In this document: piece by piece, positions 1-10,105 of the stretch
Numbering within the stretch: the first letter of the stretch is position 1
How the letters are laid out: each line of letters begins with the position of its first letter
Origin: Jiella flava
Lineage (GTDB): Bacteria; Pseudomonadota; Alphaproteobacteria; Rhizobiales; Rhizobiaceae
Reading direction: 5' to 3'
Assembly (NCBI RefSeq): GCF_017349315.1
Contig: NZ_JAFMPP010000003.1
Coordinates: 124,001 to 188,000, forward strand
Length of the DNA stretch: 64,000 bases
Notes under the pieces: generated by a model
What the model saw: only the letters and a program-made list of their open reading frames with translations
Told to the model about the DNA's origin: nothing
Databases searched by the model: none
Translations under genes and position numbers: made by a program

Positions 1-67
1 CGGTCGGCCAAAGTTCCGCAGGGGTGCCGCCGGTATAGGCTCGATGGCTCATCGCCGCGCCCATCAT
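1..67 (-). CDS. Possible N-terminus of a gene running off the left edge
   Basis: On the minus strand an open frame begins at an ATG at 67 and stays open to the window edge. The first residues read MMGAAMSHRAYTGGTPAELW. Another in-frame ATG lies at 52 (minus), so the start is uncertain. No clear Shine-Dalgarno site precedes it. It lies downstream of rsmA in the same orientation. Only about 22 codons are visible and no family is recognised, so this may be chance. Confidence 0.2.
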   Translation of the reverse strand, partial: MMGAAMSHRAYTGGTPAELWPT

Positions 68-118
68 CCGGTCAAATGACGGCCCGGGCAAATCGGTAGG
101 AGGGATGATTGGTCCCTC

Positions 119-946
119 TCAAATTGCATTCGCCAGCCGAACGAACTCGCCGACGGACAGCGTTTCCGCACGGCGTTGCGGGTCGATGCCGACGCGGGTG
201 AGGAGGGCTTCGCCGCCGAGGCGTTTGAGGCTTTGGCGCAGCATCTTGCGGCGTTGGCCGAAGGCGGCGGCGGTGACGTTTTCCAGCGCCGCAAGGGGCG
301 CGGGCTCGGGATTTTCACGCGGGATCAGCTGGACGATCGCCGACGTCACTTTGGGCGGCGGGGTGAAGGCTGCGGGCGAGACGTCGAACAGGATGCGCGC
401 CCGGCTGCGCCAGCCAGCAAGAACGGAAAGCCGGCCGTAATGGCTGGTGCCGGGCGCCGCGACGATCCGCTCGGCGACCTCCTTCTGGAACATCAGCGTC
501 AGGCTTTCCCAGGCGGGCGGCCAGACGGCGGGCGTCAGCCAACCGAGCAGCAGCTGCGTGCCGACATTATAGGGAAGGTTGGCGACGATCTTGATCGGCC
601 CGTCACCGGCGACGGCGGCAAGATCGACGGTCAGAGCATCGGCGGCGATGACCGCAAGCCGGCCCGGATAATGGGCGGCGATCTCCTCCAGCGCGGTGAT
701 GCAGCGTGGATCCTTTTCGATCGCGATGACTGTCTTCGCGCCCTCGGTGAGCAGGGCACGGGTGAGCCCGCCGGGGCCGGGACCGATCTCGACGACGGTG
801 GCGTCGTCGAGCGGCAGCGCCTGGCGGGCGATCCGGCCGGTGAGATTGAGATCGAGCAGGAAATTCTGGCCGAGGCTCTTTTTCGGCGCGAGACCATGGG
901 TCTCGATGACCGCCCGCAGCGGCGGCAGTCCGTCGGCCGACGCCAT
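119..946 (-). CDS. rsmA: 16S rRNA (adenine1518-N6/adenine1519-N6) dimethyltransferase RsmA
   Basis: This 275-residue protein is the KsgA/RsmA enzyme that uses SAM to dimethylate two adjacent adenines near the 3' end of 16S rRNA, a late step in 30S subunit maturation. The N-terminus has [10 protein letters not shown], followed by the SAM-binding motif [13 protein letters not shown] and the catalytic-type motif [10 protein letters not shown]. Length is normal for the family. The ATG overlaps the pdxA stop by one base (TGATG), so translation is probably coupled. It is the last recognisable gene of the lptF-lptG-lptD-surA-pdxA-rsmA run. surA-pdxA-ksgA order is widely conserved in proteobacteria, which supports the call. 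Confidence 0.96.
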   Translation of the reverse strand: MASADGLPPLRAVIETHGLAPKKSLGQNFLLDLNLTGRIARQALPLDDATVVEIGPGPGGLTRALLTEGAKTVIAIEKDPRCITALEEIAAHYPGRLAVIAADALTVDLAAVAGDGPIKIVANLPYNVGTQLLLGWLTPAVWPPAWESLTLMFQKEVAERIVAAPGTSHYGRLSVLAGWRSRARILFDVSPAAFTPPPKVTSAIVQLIPRENPEPAPLAALENVTAAAFGQRRKMLRQSLKRLGGEALLTRVGIDPQRRAETLSVGEFVRLANAI

Positions 947-2007
947 CAGGCGGTCGCCTCGACGGTAGCGGATTCGGCCCGCAGTCTTGCCATCCGCTCG
1001 GCAAAGGCGATCGCCGCGCGAAAGCTATCCGGCCGCGCCTTGCCGGTGCCGGCGATCGCCGCGGCGGTGCCGTGGTCCGGCGAGGTGCGGATGATCGGCA
1101 GGCCGAGCGTGACGTTGACGGTGGCGTCGAAGGCGAGGGTCTTGGCCGGGATCAGCGCCTGATCGTGATACATGCAGATCGCGACGTCGAAGCCCGCCCG
1201 TGCCTCCGGGTGAAACATCGTATCGCCCGGCAGCGGGCCGAAGGCGTCGATTCCCTCGGCGCGCAGCATCGCGACCGCCGGGGCGATCACCGCCTCGTCC
1301 TCGTTGCCGATCGCGCCCTTTTCGCCGGCATGCGGGTTGAGACCGGAAACCGCGAGGCGCGGCTTCGGCACGCCGAGGCGCTGGCGATAGTCGGCCGCGG
1401 TGATGCGGCAGGTGGCGACGATGAGATCGGTCGTCAGCGCCTCTGGCACGGAGCGGATCGGGATGTGGATGGTGACCGGGACGCAGGCGAGATCCGGTCC
1501 GGTCAACAGCATCACGGGCGTGACCGGTGCGCCGGTTCGTGTGGCGCAGAGTTCGGCGAGATATTCGGTGTGGCCGGGATGGCGAAAGCCGACGTCGTAA
1601 AGCGCCTTCTTGTCGATCGGCCCGGTGACGACGGCGCTGGCGCGACCGTCGAGGGCGCATGCGACGGCGCGCTCGATCGCCTCGATGGTGCCGGCGCCAT
1701 TGGCGGGATCGGGCCTTCCCGGCGCTTCGTCATGCCGATTGGCGAGCGGCAGCACCGGCAGGGCGGTGGCGAAGGCGCCAGGCGCCTCCTCGGGCGCCGC
1801 GATGCGGGCGATCGGTACGTCAAGTCCAAGCCGCGCGGCGCGCGCGGCCAACATGTCAGGATCGGCAAGAACGAAGAAGCCCGGCAGATCCGGCACCCGT
1901 TTGGCCGCAAGAGCAAGCAGAATGTCCGGCCCCACCCCCGACGGCTCACCGATCGAGACCGCCAGCGGCGGCCCTTCCCGCGTCGCGGCGCCGCCGGCTG
2001 TCGTCAT
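946..2007 (-). CDS. pdxA: 4-hydroxythreonine-4-phosphate dehydrogenase PdxA
   Basis: PdxA (353 aa) oxidises 4-phospho-hydroxy-L-threonine with NAD(P) in the DXP-dependent pyridoxal 5'-phosphate pathway. It is a cytosolic, divalent-metal-dependent homodimer. Diagnostic segments are the early [10 protein letters not shown], the central [11 protein letters not shown], and the C-terminal [15 protein letters not shown] and RTSPDHGTA, which carry metal- and substrate-binding residues. The start ATG overlaps the upstream surA-like stop by four bases (ATGA), and its own stop overlaps the rsmA start, so all three genes are coupled. Length and motifs look intact. Confidence 0.96.
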   Translation of the reverse strand: MTTAGGAATREGPPLAVSIGEPSGVGPDILLALAAKRVPDLPGFFVLADPDMLAARAARLGLDVPIARIAAPEEAPGAFATALPVLPLANRHDEAPGRPDPANGAGTIEAIERAVACALDGRASAVVTGPIDKKALYDVGFRHPGHTEYLAELCATRTGAPVTPVMLLTGPDLACVPVTIHIPIRSVPEALTTDLIVATCRITAADYRQRLGVPKPRLAVSGLNPHAGEKGAIGNEDEAVIAPAVAMLRAEGIDAFGPLPGDTMFHPEARAGFDVAICMYHDQALIPAKTLAFDATVNVTLGLPIIRTSPDHGTAAAIAGTGKARPDSFRAAIAFAERMARLRAESATVEATA

Positions 2008-2951
2008 TTGCGGATGATCCGGGCGCTCTTCCGCAGCTTTTCCAGGAGTTTCGCGTCCGGCCCGGACTTTTCCTTGCCAAGCTTGGCCAGCTCACGCGAC
2101 TGGAAGACCATGGCGGCCGTCTGATCGTCGTCGACCTGGCGGCTGTCGCAGACAGCGATGAACTCGACGCCGCGATCGGTGGTCTTGACCGGGGTGGTCC
2201 TGCCGACCGGCGTGTTCTCGATCGCATCCTTCCACATCGACGGCAACGCCGGCTGCACCACGCGGCCGAGGTCGCGCACCGTGACGTCGCGCAGCTGCTT
2301 GGCGATGTCATAGGTGCTGGCGCAGGAGCGGAAGCGCGAGCGCATGCCCTCGGCTTCGCGCTTGCGCCGAGACAAGAGCGCGCCACGCTGGTCGCTCGGC
2401 ACCACGAAGATCACCTGCTGCAAGGTGTATTCGGTCGATTTCGGCTTCTTGCCGCCCTGTTCCAGCATGCGCTGAACGGCGTCCTGCTCGCTGACCGCTT
2501 CGCTGTGGCGCAGACTCGCCTGGACAGCTTGGCCCCAGCTCATCTGGGTGTGGATGTACGCCTTGAAGCCTTGCGCCGAGAAGCCGGCGCGCGCGAGAAC
2601 CTGGGTGAGCTGCGCGGTGGTCAGCTTGTTGCTGGCGGCAAACTTCTTGAACGCCTCTTCGACGGCGTCATCGGGGATCTGAATGCCGAGCTGGCGGGCT
2701 TGCTGCTGCTTCAGTGCATCGTCGATCAGCTCGTCTTCGGCTTTCTTGCGCAGATTGCCCTTTTCACGCCGCAGCCGCAGAAAGGCTTCGCGCTCGCTGA
2801 TCTGATAGGTCGTGATCGGCTGGTTGTTGACGACGATCGCGATCGAGGTCGCGGCGGCCGCCGGCGTCGGACGCAGCGGCAGATCGTTCGGAAGAGCAAC
2901 GGAAAGGGCTGCGACGACAGCCAGTCCCGACATCAATCTGATGAGGGTCAT
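2004..2951 (-). CDS. SurA-like periplasmic chaperone / peptidylprolyl isomerase
   Basis: This is a 315-residue exported protein with a SurA N-terminal-type region and a C-terminal parvulin-like segment. SurA proteins escort unfolded outer-membrane proteins through the periplasm. The ATG at 2951 is preceded by a strong GGGGGAG site and opens a signal peptide ([17 protein letters not shown] then an Ala-rich cleavage region), so it is preferred over an upstream in-frame start at 3041. The mature N-terminus reads [19 protein letters not shown], typical of SurA_N. At 315 residues it is shorter than E. coli SurA (about 430), consistent with a single PPIase domain. It follows lptD, a classic SurA client, and precedes pdxA. 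Confidence 0.85.
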   Translation of the reverse strand: MTLIRLMSGLAVVAALSVALPNDLPLRPTPAAAATSIAIVVNNQPITTYQISEREAFLRLRREKGNLRKKAEDELIDDALKQQQARQLGIQIPDDAVEEAFKKFAASNKLTTAQLTQVLARAGFSAQGFKAYIHTQMSWGQAVQASLRHSEAVSEQDAVQRMLEQGGKKPKSTEYTLQQVIFVVPSDQRGALLSRRKREAEGMRSRFRSCASTYDIAKQLRDVTVRDLGRVVQPALPSMWKDAIENTPVGRTTPVKTTDRGVEFIAVCDSRQVDDDQTAAMVFQSRELAKLGKEKSGPDAKLLEKLRKSARIIRK

Positions 2952-3159
2952 CGAGGCTTGAACTCCCCCCTTTTGGAGTGTTGTGGCGCTCGACCGGGCC
3001 ATCGGCCGCGAACGCCAAGGATCGCCCCGCACAATGGCCACGGGTCACCCTCGTGTAGAAGACTTCCCTTCGCAAGAGAAGAGACCTTCACGCAAAAGGG
3101 CAGGGTCCGTGAATCCAAGACGGCGTCACAGTCCTACCAACATCAACGCTTTGGCGAAA

Positions 3160-3230
3160 GCATGATGCGTCGACCTGATCCGGGGCGCGTCCATTGCGCA
3201 TCCTGTCGGACGCGCGGCGCGCTCGAGCTT
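3160..3230 (+). repeat. Partial copy of dispersed hairpin repeat, family 1
   Basis: This segment aligns in part with the family 1 elements at 40089, 49806, 52369 and 55549. It shares the GATGCGTCGA segment and a terminal hairpin, GCGCGTCC ... GGACGCGC, followed by GGCGC. The first half of the element is missing. It abuts the family 2 copy at 3238-3330 in the lptD-surA gap. Confidence 0.5.
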
Positions 3231-3237
3231 AATGCGA

Positions 3238-3330
3238 TGAACCGGAATCGCCATTCCGCTCCAAGTCTTGTTGAGCCTCATGATGGCGTTCGAAACGTCA
3301 TGCAACGTTTCGGCATCATGCTCTAAAGCC
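3238..3330 (-). repeat. Dispersed hairpin repeat, family 2, copy 2
   Basis: Read on the minus strand, this element matches the copy at 18781-18886. It starts with TTTAGAGCATGATGCCG, has a hairpin (CGAAACGT at 3291-3298 pairing with ACGTTTCG at 3305-3312), and ends with GGAGCGGAATGGCGATTCC and a partner ATCGCATTA. The TAG stop codon of lptD (3323-3325) lies in the first bases of the element. Compared with the other copy, the first stem has changed on both sides so that pairing is kept. It probably acts as a 3' hairpin for lptD. Confidence 0.75.
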
Positions 3331-5803
3331 CGATGTCGTAGGGCTCGTTGAAGCTCGTCAGGGTCCGCAGGCCGAGTTTGAACATCACCGTGCTCGACCC
3401 CCCACTCGACGAATAGCTCGAATTTTCGTCCTCATAGGACAACAGCATCGAGTAGCAGTCGTTTGCCCAGCCAAGAGCAACGCCCTGCTTGACCACCGCC
3501 TTGTTCTTGATGTCGTAGCCGATCAGGCCGTAGGCGGTCCAATTCTCGGCGAATTTCAGCGAGGCGCCGGCATTGATCTGGTTCTGATCCTCGATCGAGC
3601 CATAGGTCGGCTGGGCGGCGATGAAGGAGTAGGAGAGATAGCCGGAGGCGCGCTTGCCCTCATAGGAGCCGTAGAAATCGGCCCGGCGCAGCGAAAAATC
3701 CTTCTCGTCGAAGCGCCCTTGCGTGCCGAGCGACAGTCCGTTCGGTGCATTGAACGACACGGAGGTCACGTAGTCCGAGCGGGCGGTTTCCAGGCCCGAA
3801 TCATAGCCGACGAGGCTGAGATCGCGTTGGGCGTAGGAGTTGAGGCCGGCGAGTTGGTACGACTGGCCGATCACGGCGTCGATCGAATAGCCGCCCTCGA
3901 AGGTGCCGGCATAGCGAATGCCGAGATTGGCGCGGGTGCCGCCCTCGATTCGATCGTAGCCGGAGAACTTGTCGAGCGAGAACAGATTGGCGGTGTTGAA
4001 CACCAGCGTCTGGGCGTCCTCGTTCGGCAGTGTCCCGATCTGGGTCTCGTTCGGCCGCACGATGATCTGGGCGATCGGCTCGATCACATGGGTGCCGTAG
4101 GCAGTTTCGATGACGTATGGATAGCGCGCCTCGAGCGCGCCGGTCGCCATGGCGCGACCGCCATTCTTGTCGATGTCGATGGCGCCGAAGGAGTCCGCGC
4201 TGACGAGGCTGCCGCCGGCATAAAGCGGCAGGGTCGACCCGTCGCTCGACATGTTGGCGCTGTAGAGATCGCCGCGCACCGAGGCGATCGGCGTCAGCAC
4301 CAGGCCCGAGGGCAGAATGTAGCTGTTGCGCCATTCGAGCGATGTGGTGGCGCGGGTGTAGCTGCCGTCGAGGCCGTTGTAGCGCAGATAGTCCGGATTG
4401 AACTGATAGCCGGCGAACGGGCTGACGCAATCGTCCTCGGGATCGGTGCCGTTCGACAGATAGGTGTTGCAGATCCGGGTGACCGAATCGCGACTTCGGT
4501 GGATCGAGGCGAGGTTGGCATCGAACTTGATCTCGCCGCCGAGCGGCGATTCCTGCTCGATCCGCTCATAGTCGAAGGAGGGCAGCACATAGGGCTGCTG
4601 CTTCGACAGCCGCGTGTCCGTCGACTGGTAATCGAACTTTTGCGCTCTGAGATCGAAGAAACTCTGATCGCCGAGGCCGGTCAGATAGATCTCCGAGGTG
4701 TGGACGGAGCTGGAATAGCCCGAAATATCGTAGGTGGCGGCGAAATTCTCGTCGCTCTGCAGCAAAACGTCCCAGCCGAAGGTCCAGCGGTCGGACAGCG
4801 CGAAACGGCCAGTCGTCGAAACCATGCCGCGCGCTTTGTTGGCGTAGTCCGGTGAGACGCTGACGAGATTACCGTTCTCGTAGACCTTGTCCTGCGAGAA
4901 GGCGTCTTGATCCTGCTGGACGATGCCGGCCGTGTTCAAGGTGAACATGCCGTTGTCGAAGGCCTTGCGATATTCCGCTTCGCCGAGGAATCCCTGCTTG
5001 GTGTAGTAGGTCCCGGCGACGGTGACGTCGCTGCTGTCGTCGATCACCATGAAATACGGCACGCGCACGCCGTAGCCGAGATCGCTTGAATTCTTGAAGC
5101 TCGGGGCGAGGAAGCCCGACTGGCGCTTCACCGTCGGATCGGCCGACTGGAAATAGGGCAGATAGGCGATCGGCGCCCCGAACAGCTCGAACCGGGCCCC
5201 GTAATAGCGAATCACCTTTTCCTTCTCGTCCCAAACGATCTTGCGCGCCTTGATCTGCCAGAGCGGCGGGCGTTCGGGATGGTCTCGGCAGGGTTTGCAG
5301 GCGGTGTAGACGCCGCGATCGAAGGTGGTGACGGTGCCGTTCTGGCGGGTCGCCTGGGCGGCGGCGAGACGGGTGTTGTCGGGGGTTTCGAGGCGCAACG
5401 CCTCGATGAAGCCGTCCCGGAAGTCATCGGTGACGTCGATCTGGTCGGCATAGACCAGATTCCCGTCCGGCTGTTGCAGCTGAACATCGCCGACGGCGAT
5501 CAGGCGACGGGTCTTCTGATTGTAGATGAGTCGGCGGGCGACGAGCTTGTATTTGCCGTAGTCGATCTGCACGCCGCCCGACGCGGTGACGCCGCCGCCG
5601 TTGCGATCATACGTGACCGTGTCTGCTTCCAGGAACAGCTTGGCTTTGTCCTGCTTGAAGGCCGCAGTGCCGGGCACGGCCAACTGGGCCTGCGCCGCCA
5701 TTGGCGCGACCAAGCCGCAAAGCATTGTTCCGAAAAGAAGAATTGTTCGCACCCAAAACCAGGCCGCGACCGGTCCAGCGGCGAACGTCCCCCTCGAAAT
5801 CAT
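3323..5803 (-). CDS. lptD: LPS-assembly protein LptD (outer-membrane translocon)
   Basis: LptD (826 aa) is the beta-barrel that, with lipoprotein LptE, inserts lipopolysaccharide into the outer leaflet of the outer membrane. A signal peptide covers about residues 1-40 (VRTILLFGTMLCGLVAPMAA). An OstA/LptA-like jellyroll follows (about 48-150; LEADTVTYDRNGGGVTASGG), then a long Tyr/Asp-rich barrel to the C-terminus. Cysteines occur in the CKPC segment, in the middle (RICN, DDCV) and near the end (NDCYSM), compatible with the disulfides needed to mature LptD. It starts three bases after the lptG stop. Its own TAG stop lies inside a dispersed repeat. Confidence 0.95.
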   Translation of the reverse strand: MISRGTFAAGPVAAWFWVRTILLFGTMLCGLVAPMAAQAQLAVPGTAAFKQDKAKLFLEADTVTYDRNGGGVTASGGVQIDYGKYKLVARRLIYNQKTRRLIAVGDVQLQQPDGNLVYADQIDVTDDFRDGFIEALRLETPDNTRLAAAQATRQNGTVTTFDRGVYTACKPCRDHPERPPLWQIKARKIVWDEKEKVIRYYGARFELFGAPIAYLPYFQSADPTVKRQSGFLAPSFKNSSDLGYGVRVPYFMVIDDSSDVTVAGTYYTKQGFLGEAEYRKAFDNGMFTLNTAGIVQQDQDAFSQDKVYENGNLVSVSPDYANKARGMVSTTGRFALSDRWTFGWDVLLQSDENFAATYDISGYSSSVHTSEIYLTGLGDQSFFDLRAQKFDYQSTDTRLSKQQPYVLPSFDYERIEQESPLGGEIKFDANLASIHRSRDSVTRICNTYLSNGTDPEDDCVSPFAGYQFNPDYLRYNGLDGSYTRATTSLEWRNSYILPSGLVLTPIASVRGDLYSANMSSDGSTLPLYAGGSLVSADSFGAIDIDKNGGRAMATGALEARYPYVIETAYGTHVIEPIAQIIVRPNETQIGTLPNEDAQTLVFNTANLFSLDKFSGYDRIEGGTRANLGIRYAGTFEGGYSIDAVIGQSYQLAGLNSYAQRDLSLVGYDSGLETARSDYVTSVSFNAPNGLSLGTQGRFDEKDFSLRRADFYGSYEGKRASGYLSYSFIAAQPTYGSIEDQNQINAGASLKFAENWTAYGLIGYDIKNKAVVKQGVALGWANDCYSMLLSYEDENSSYSSSGGSSTVMFKLGLRTLTSFNEPYDIGL

Positions 5804-5806
5804 CGA

Positions 5807-6886
5807 CTACCCATCCTCCTGATGGAGCAGAATCGTTACCCCCAACGATCCCGCGGCCAGCACTGGAAACCATGCCGCCACCACCGGCGGAACAATGTCG
5901 TTGCTCCCCAGTGCCTTGGCCAAATACGTTATCACGTAGAGCGTAAAGCCCGCCAGCACTCCAGCCGCGATCGCCCGGCCTGGATGCGATGTTCTTGAGA
6001 ACCGTGTCCCAACGGTCGCAGCCACTAAGGTCATGGCCAGAAACAACGCCGGCTGCGCCAGAAGCATCTCGAACTGCATGGCGAAGGCCATTGGATTGAG
6101 GCCGAGACTGCTGGCGACCTTGATCTCCGAGGGCAGCGACCAGACCGAAATCGCCTGCGGATCGGCAACCCGTTGTTCGATATAGGCCGGTTTCAGCGTT
6201 GTCGGCAGGCGATATTCCTGTGGGTAAGACGGCGGATAGCCGATGCGGGTGACCCGCGGCTTGGACAGAACCCACTGGCCGTTCTGCAAGGTCGCCCGAT
6301 CGGCGTCGATTCGCTGGGTGATCGCGCCGTCGTTCCCGAACAGGAAGACGCTGACCTGTCTGAGTTCGGTGCCGCCCTTGGTCACCGCCGCGCCGCCGAT
6401 GATCGAGCGCACGCCGTTGGCATTTTGGCGCAGCCAGATCTCCTCGTTGGAATTCGACGAGGAATTGCCGAAGACGTTGGTTTCGATGCTTTGCGCGTGG
6501 GCCTTGGTCCAGGCCGCCAGCGGATTGTAGAGAAAGGTCGCGGCAAGACCGAGCATCACCGAGCCGATCGCAAAGGGCAGGATGATCTGCCAGATCGAGA
6601 CGCCGGCGGCCCGTGCCACGACCAGCTCAAGCCGGCGGTTGAGATTGAGCAGGGTGAAGATCGAGGCGAACAGGATGATGAAGGGCAGCGCCTGTTCCAT
6701 GAAGGTCGGAATGCGCATCGCCGAATAGGCGACGGCGCTTTCGAAGCCGAGAACGGCGACGCGGCCGCGCCGACTGAGCTCGATCATGTCGACCAGGAAG
6801 ATCAGCGCAAACAGCGCCAGAAGCGTCGAAAAGAACGAGGTGAGATAGAGCCTTAGAAAATAGAGGTTGAGTGTCCGGTTGATCAT
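5807..6886 (-). CDS. lptG: LPS export ABC transporter permease LptG
   Basis: LptG (359 aa) pairs with LptF and the LptB ATPase to extract LPS from the inner membrane and push it onto the periplasmic LptC-LptA bridge. The layout is that of YjgP/YjgQ permeases: TM segments near residues 12-35, 60-80 and 100-120, a periplasmic beta-jellyroll (about 130-270), then three TM segments. The ATG at 6886 overlaps the lptF stop by four bases (ATGA), which fixes the start; the same frame stays open further upstream inside lptF but that is not coding. lptB is not in the window. Confidence 0.93.
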   Translation of the reverse strand: MINRTLNLYFLRLYLTSFFSTLLALFALIFLVDMIELSRRGRVAVLGFESAVAYSAMRIPTFMEQALPFIILFASIFTLLNLNRRLELVVARAAGVSIWQIILPFAIGSVMLGLAATFLYNPLAAWTKAHAQSIETNVFGNSSSNSNEEIWLRQNANGVRSIIGGAAVTKGGTELRQVSVFLFGNDGAITQRIDADRATLQNGQWVLSKPRVTRIGYPPSYPQEYRLPTTLKPAYIEQRVADPQAISVWSLPSEIKVASSLGLNPMAFAMQFEMLLAQPALFLAMTLVAATVGTRFSRTSHPGRAIAAGVLAGFTLYVITYLAKALGSNDIVPPVVAAWFPVLAAGSLGVTILLHQEDG

Positions 6887-8082
6887 TGTCCGGCCTCCGT
6901 CCTCTGCCGCTTCCGCGGCGCGAACAGCCGGCCGATGGCCTCGCCGAAGCGTTGCAGGCCCTCGCTCGATTGCCGGTAGATCCGCCATTGGGTGAGGTCG
7001 GCGTCGATAGCGATCAGCCAGCTGTCGAGGAGAATGGCACTCAAGGGCAGGAGGTAGGTGATCAAGGTCCAGCCGGTGTTGTCGTCGGATTTGATCTGGG
7101 CGAGGGCGACGAAGCCGAGCGCTTTCAAGCCGAGGCCGCCGACGAGACCGAGGGTCATCGCCGCGGAGGTGGCCTGGCGGTTGGTCCGCGGTTGCGCTGC
7201 CACCACCACGGCCCAAAGCGCGAAGGCGATCGCATAGAGCCAGTTGGTCATCCTGTCGGTCAGCTCGGAGCTGAGGGCTCCCGGATCCTCGCGATACAAT
7301 TTGTCGGCCGGATTGGGCGAGATCAGATCGGTCGTCGAGCGTTCGGAGGGGCGGATCCAGTCACCGGTGTTGGCCGGCTTCAGATCGGCGAGATCGAAGG
7401 CGTAGGACTGGAACTGGACGACGGCGACAGAGCCGTCCTTCTTGTCGCGGCGATGCAGCTGGCCATCGCTCAGCAAAAGCAGCGAGCGACCATCCTGCTT
7501 GGAAATCCGTGCCTCGCGGGCGAAATACACCAACTCGACATTCGGATCGCGCGAATCGGCGATGAACAGGCTCTGGATGTTGTTGCCGCGCGCGGCGCCG
7601 ATCGACAATTCGAGGCCGTTCTGCACCTTCTCGAAGCGGCCGGGCTGGAGAAACAGCGTAATCGTGTCGGCGTTGATCGCACGAATACCGTAGCGGAAGC
7701 CGCGTGACGCGGCCGGGCCGATCACATGGGCGACGAGCAGAATCACCACGCCGCCGAGTACGCCGAGGATGACGATCGGCTTGGCGACGACCTTGGGCGA
7801 GGCGCCGGCGGCGGCCATTACCGAGCGTTCGGAATCGGCGTTGAGCGAATTCAGCGCCTGAACGGCGCCGATCAGGACGGCGAAGGGCACGATGCCGGCG
7901 GCCAGGTCCGGCAACAGCATCAGCGCGATCCAGAAGACATTGCCGGCGGCTGAGGCCGTCGACTTGACGATATCGATCCGCGACAGCGCCTGGACGATCC
8001 AGACGATCAGCACCAGCGAGGCGAGGGCACCCAGGGCGTTGGCCAAAGCGCGCCGAAAGACATAGCGTTCGAGGAGCGTCAT
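6883..8082 (-). CDS. lptF: LPS export ABC transporter permease LptF
   Basis: LptF (399 aa) is the first gene of the LPS transport operon. It begins MTLLERYVFRRALANALGA, a typical LptF amphipathic start, followed by TM segments, a periplasmic jellyroll (about 140-270) and three C-terminal TM segments. The cytoplasmic coupling region AAGASPKVVAKPI is visible. The C-terminus is basic (RKRQRTEAGQ). It overlaps lptG by four bases. The operon promoter should lie in the 488-base divergent gap between lptF and pepA. Confidence 0.93.
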   Translation of the reverse strand: MTLLERYVFRRALANALGALASLVLIVWIVQALSRIDIVKSTASAAGNVFWIALMLLPDLAAGIVPFAVLIGAVQALNSLNADSERSVMAAAGASPKVVAKPIVILGVLGGVVILLVAHVIGPAASRGFRYGIRAINADTITLFLQPGRFEKVQNGLELSIGAARGNNIQSLFIADSRDPNVELVYFAREARISKQDGRSLLLLSDGQLHRRDKKDGSVAVVQFQSYAFDLADLKPANTGDWIRPSERSTTDLISPNPADKLYREDPGALSSELTDRMTNWLYAIAFALWAVVVAAQPRTNRQATSAAMTLGLVGGLGLKALGFVALAQIKSDDNTGWTLITYLLPLSAILLDSWLIAIDADLTQWRIYRQSSEGLQRFGEAIGRLFAPRKRQRTEAGQ

Positions 8083-8570
8083 CGCGGTGGGCGTCCGTCG
8101 GTCAACAGGCGGGTTCCCTCACAGATCAGCGCCGACGGGCGGAAACAATGCCGCGCGCGAAATTGCGGCCTGGCGCGAGACTTGGGCAAGGTTGCGCAGG
8201 CAATAGCCGCCGCGAGCCGGCTTGTCGAGAAGCGCCCGATCACTGCGCCCAGAGATTGGCGCTCTATCGCCGTTGTGCGTGGCGCTCGTTCGAATGCCGT
8301 CATCCTCCTGCCTGACCAAGCCTGCAAAGGATAAGGCTGACCCGTATCGTGGAAAGACTGCCGCAGTTTGGCTAAAGAACGGCGAAGCGGAATGGTTAAC
8401 GGCGATGGCCGCTTGCGGCCCTTGCAAATCTCAGCTTGTCATTCAAATTCCCCGTCAGCTTTTGACGCTGACGCGGGCCGGTGGAGCGGTTCTGCGGATC
8501 GGCGTTGGCTTATCGGCATGCACGCAGGAACGACTCGGTTCATAAGCCTGCGATCGAATCAGGAGACATC
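8083..8570. other. Intergenic region between divergent lptF and pepA
   Basis: This 488-base gap holds the 5' regions of two divergent transcripts (LPS export operon, minus; pepA, plus). I see no convincing gene: short open frames on both strands lack ribosome binding sites and family resemblance. A TTGACG hexamer lies near 8462, but no clear matching -10 element follows. pepA has a good AGGAGA site at 8559-8564. Confidence 0.5.
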
Positions 8571-10079
8571 ATGGCCACGCTTCCCACCATCGAATTTGCC
8601 TCGCCCAGCGGGTCTGCCGGCGACATCCTGGTCGTTCTGGCCGGCGAGGGGGGATCGGTGTCGCCGCATCTGCCGGAGGGGCTGAAAAAGGCCGTGGCCA
8701 AGGCGGCCGGCATCGCGAAATTCAAGGGCAAGGCGCTCGCCATCCTCGACCTCATCGCGCCGCAGGACGTCGAGGCCGATCGGCTGCTGGTGATCGGCAC
8801 CCATGCCAAGGAGCCGCGCAGCGAGGAAGATCATTTGAAACTTGGTGGCCTCGTCTTGGCCAAGTCCAAAGGCGCCGGCCGGGTGACGATTCGCGCCGAA
8901 TGGCCAGACGGTTCGGCGATCGCGCCGGCCGACGCCGCGCGCATGGCGAGCGGCGCGGTCCTGCGGGCCTATGAATTCGATCTCTACAAAACCAAATCGT
9001 CGAAATCCGGCGAAGAGGCCGAGACCGAAACGGACGCGCCGTCGACCCTGACCTTCGCACTCGCCGACCCCGATGGAGCCCGCGCCGCCTATGCCGTCGA
9101 GAACGCGATCGCCAGCGGCACCATGCTCGCCCGCGATCTCGTCAACGAACCGGCCAATATTCTCGGCCCGGTCGAGTTCGCCAAGCGGATCGAAGAGCTG
9201 TCGACGCTTGGCGTCGACGTCGAGATTCTCGACGAGAGCAAATTGCAGGCGCTGAAGATGAACGCGCTGCTCGGTGTCGCGCAGGGTTCCCCCCGGCCGC
9301 CGCGGCTCGCCATCATGCGCTGGAACGGCGCGGGTGACGATGAGCAGCCGGTGGCCTTCGTCGGCAAGGGCGTCGTCTTCGATACCGGCGGCATCTCGAT
9401 CAAGCCCGCCGCCTCGATGGACGAGATGAAGGGCGATATGGGCGGCGCGGCGGCCGTGGCCGGCCTGATGCACGCGCTCGCCAAGCGCTCGGCGAAGGTC
9501 AACGCCATCGGCATCGTCGGTCTCGTCGAAAACGCCGTCGACGGCAACGCTCAACGCCCCGGCGACATCGTCACCGCGATGTCCGGCACCACCATCGAAG
9601 TGCTCAACACCGACGCCGAGGGCCGGCTCGTGCTGGCCGACGCGCTCTGGTACTGCCAGGAGCGCTTCAAACCGAAATTCATGATCAATCTGGCGACGCT
9701 CACCGGCGCCGTCATCGTCGCACTCGGCAATCACCATGCCGGGTTGTTCTCCAATGACGACACGCTCGCCGAGCAGCTGTCGGCGGCCGGCAAGGTCAGC
9801 GGCGAGAAGGTCTGGCGGCTGCCGCTCGGGCGCGAATACGACAAGATGATCGAGGGTAAGTTCGCCGACATCAAGAATATCGGCGGCGGCCGGGCGGCCG
9901 GCTCGATCACCGCCGCGCAGTTCCTCCAGCGCTTCGTCAACGACGTGCCCTGGGCGCATCTCGACATCGCCGGAACCGCGATGGGCTCACCCGCCAACGA
10001 ATACAACCAGTCCTGGGCTTCGGGCTTCGGCGTGCGGTTGCTCGACCGGCTGGTGGCCGATCACTATCAGTCGGCCTGA
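8571..10079 (+). CDS. pepA: Leucyl aminopeptidase (M17 family)
   Basis: PepA (502 aa) is a cytosolic two-metal exopeptidase that releases N-terminal amino acids, usually as a hexamer. The catalytic C-terminal half contains [15 protein letters not shown] (about residue 263), with metal- and substrate-binding Lys/Asp, and the signature [14 protein letters not shown] (about 345-358), with metal ligands and the catalytic Arg. The N-terminal macro-like domain is present. The ATG at 8571 follows an AGGAGA site and is preferred over an in-frame start at 8481. It is followed after 26 bases by holC, a pepA-holC pairing common in proteobacteria. Confidence 0.96.
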   Translation: MATLPTIEFASPSGSAGDILVVLAGEGGSVSPHLPEGLKKAVAKAAGIAKFKGKALAILDLIAPQDVEADRLLVIGTHAKEPRSEEDHLKLGGLVLAKSKGAGRVTIRAEWPDGSAIAPADAARMASGAVLRAYEFDLYKTKSSKSGEEAETETDAPSTLTFALADPDGARAAYAVENAIASGTMLARDLVNEPANILGPVEFAKRIEELSTLGVDVEILDESKLQALKMNALLGVAQGSPRPPRLAIMRWNGAGDDEQPVAFVGKGVVFDTGGISIKPAASMDEMKGDMGGAAAVAGLMHALAKRSAKVNAIGIVGLVENAVDGNAQRPGDIVTAMSGTTIEVLNTDAEGRLVLADALWYCQERFKPKFMINLATLTGAVIVALGNHHAGLFSNDDTLAEQLSAAGKVSGEKVWRLPLGREYDKMIEGKFADIKNIGGGRAAGSITAAQFLQRFVNDVPWAHLDIAGTAMGSPANEYNQSWASGFGVRLLDRLVADHYQSA

Positions 10080-10105
10080 TCTGAAGGCACGAAGGATCGA
10101 GGGGA

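Noticed and set aside
176-1162. Long open frame antisense to rsmA and pdxA
   Set aside because: It mirrors two clear coupled genes and has Arg/Gly/Asp-rich shadow composition without a domain.
3719-4855. 378-codon frame antisense to lptD
   Set aside because: Antisense shadow of a strongly supported gene in high-GC DNA; no family match.
8559-9959. 466-codon frame antisense to pepA
   Set aside because: Composition is that of reverse-complemented coding sequence; pepA motifs are unequivocal on the other strand.
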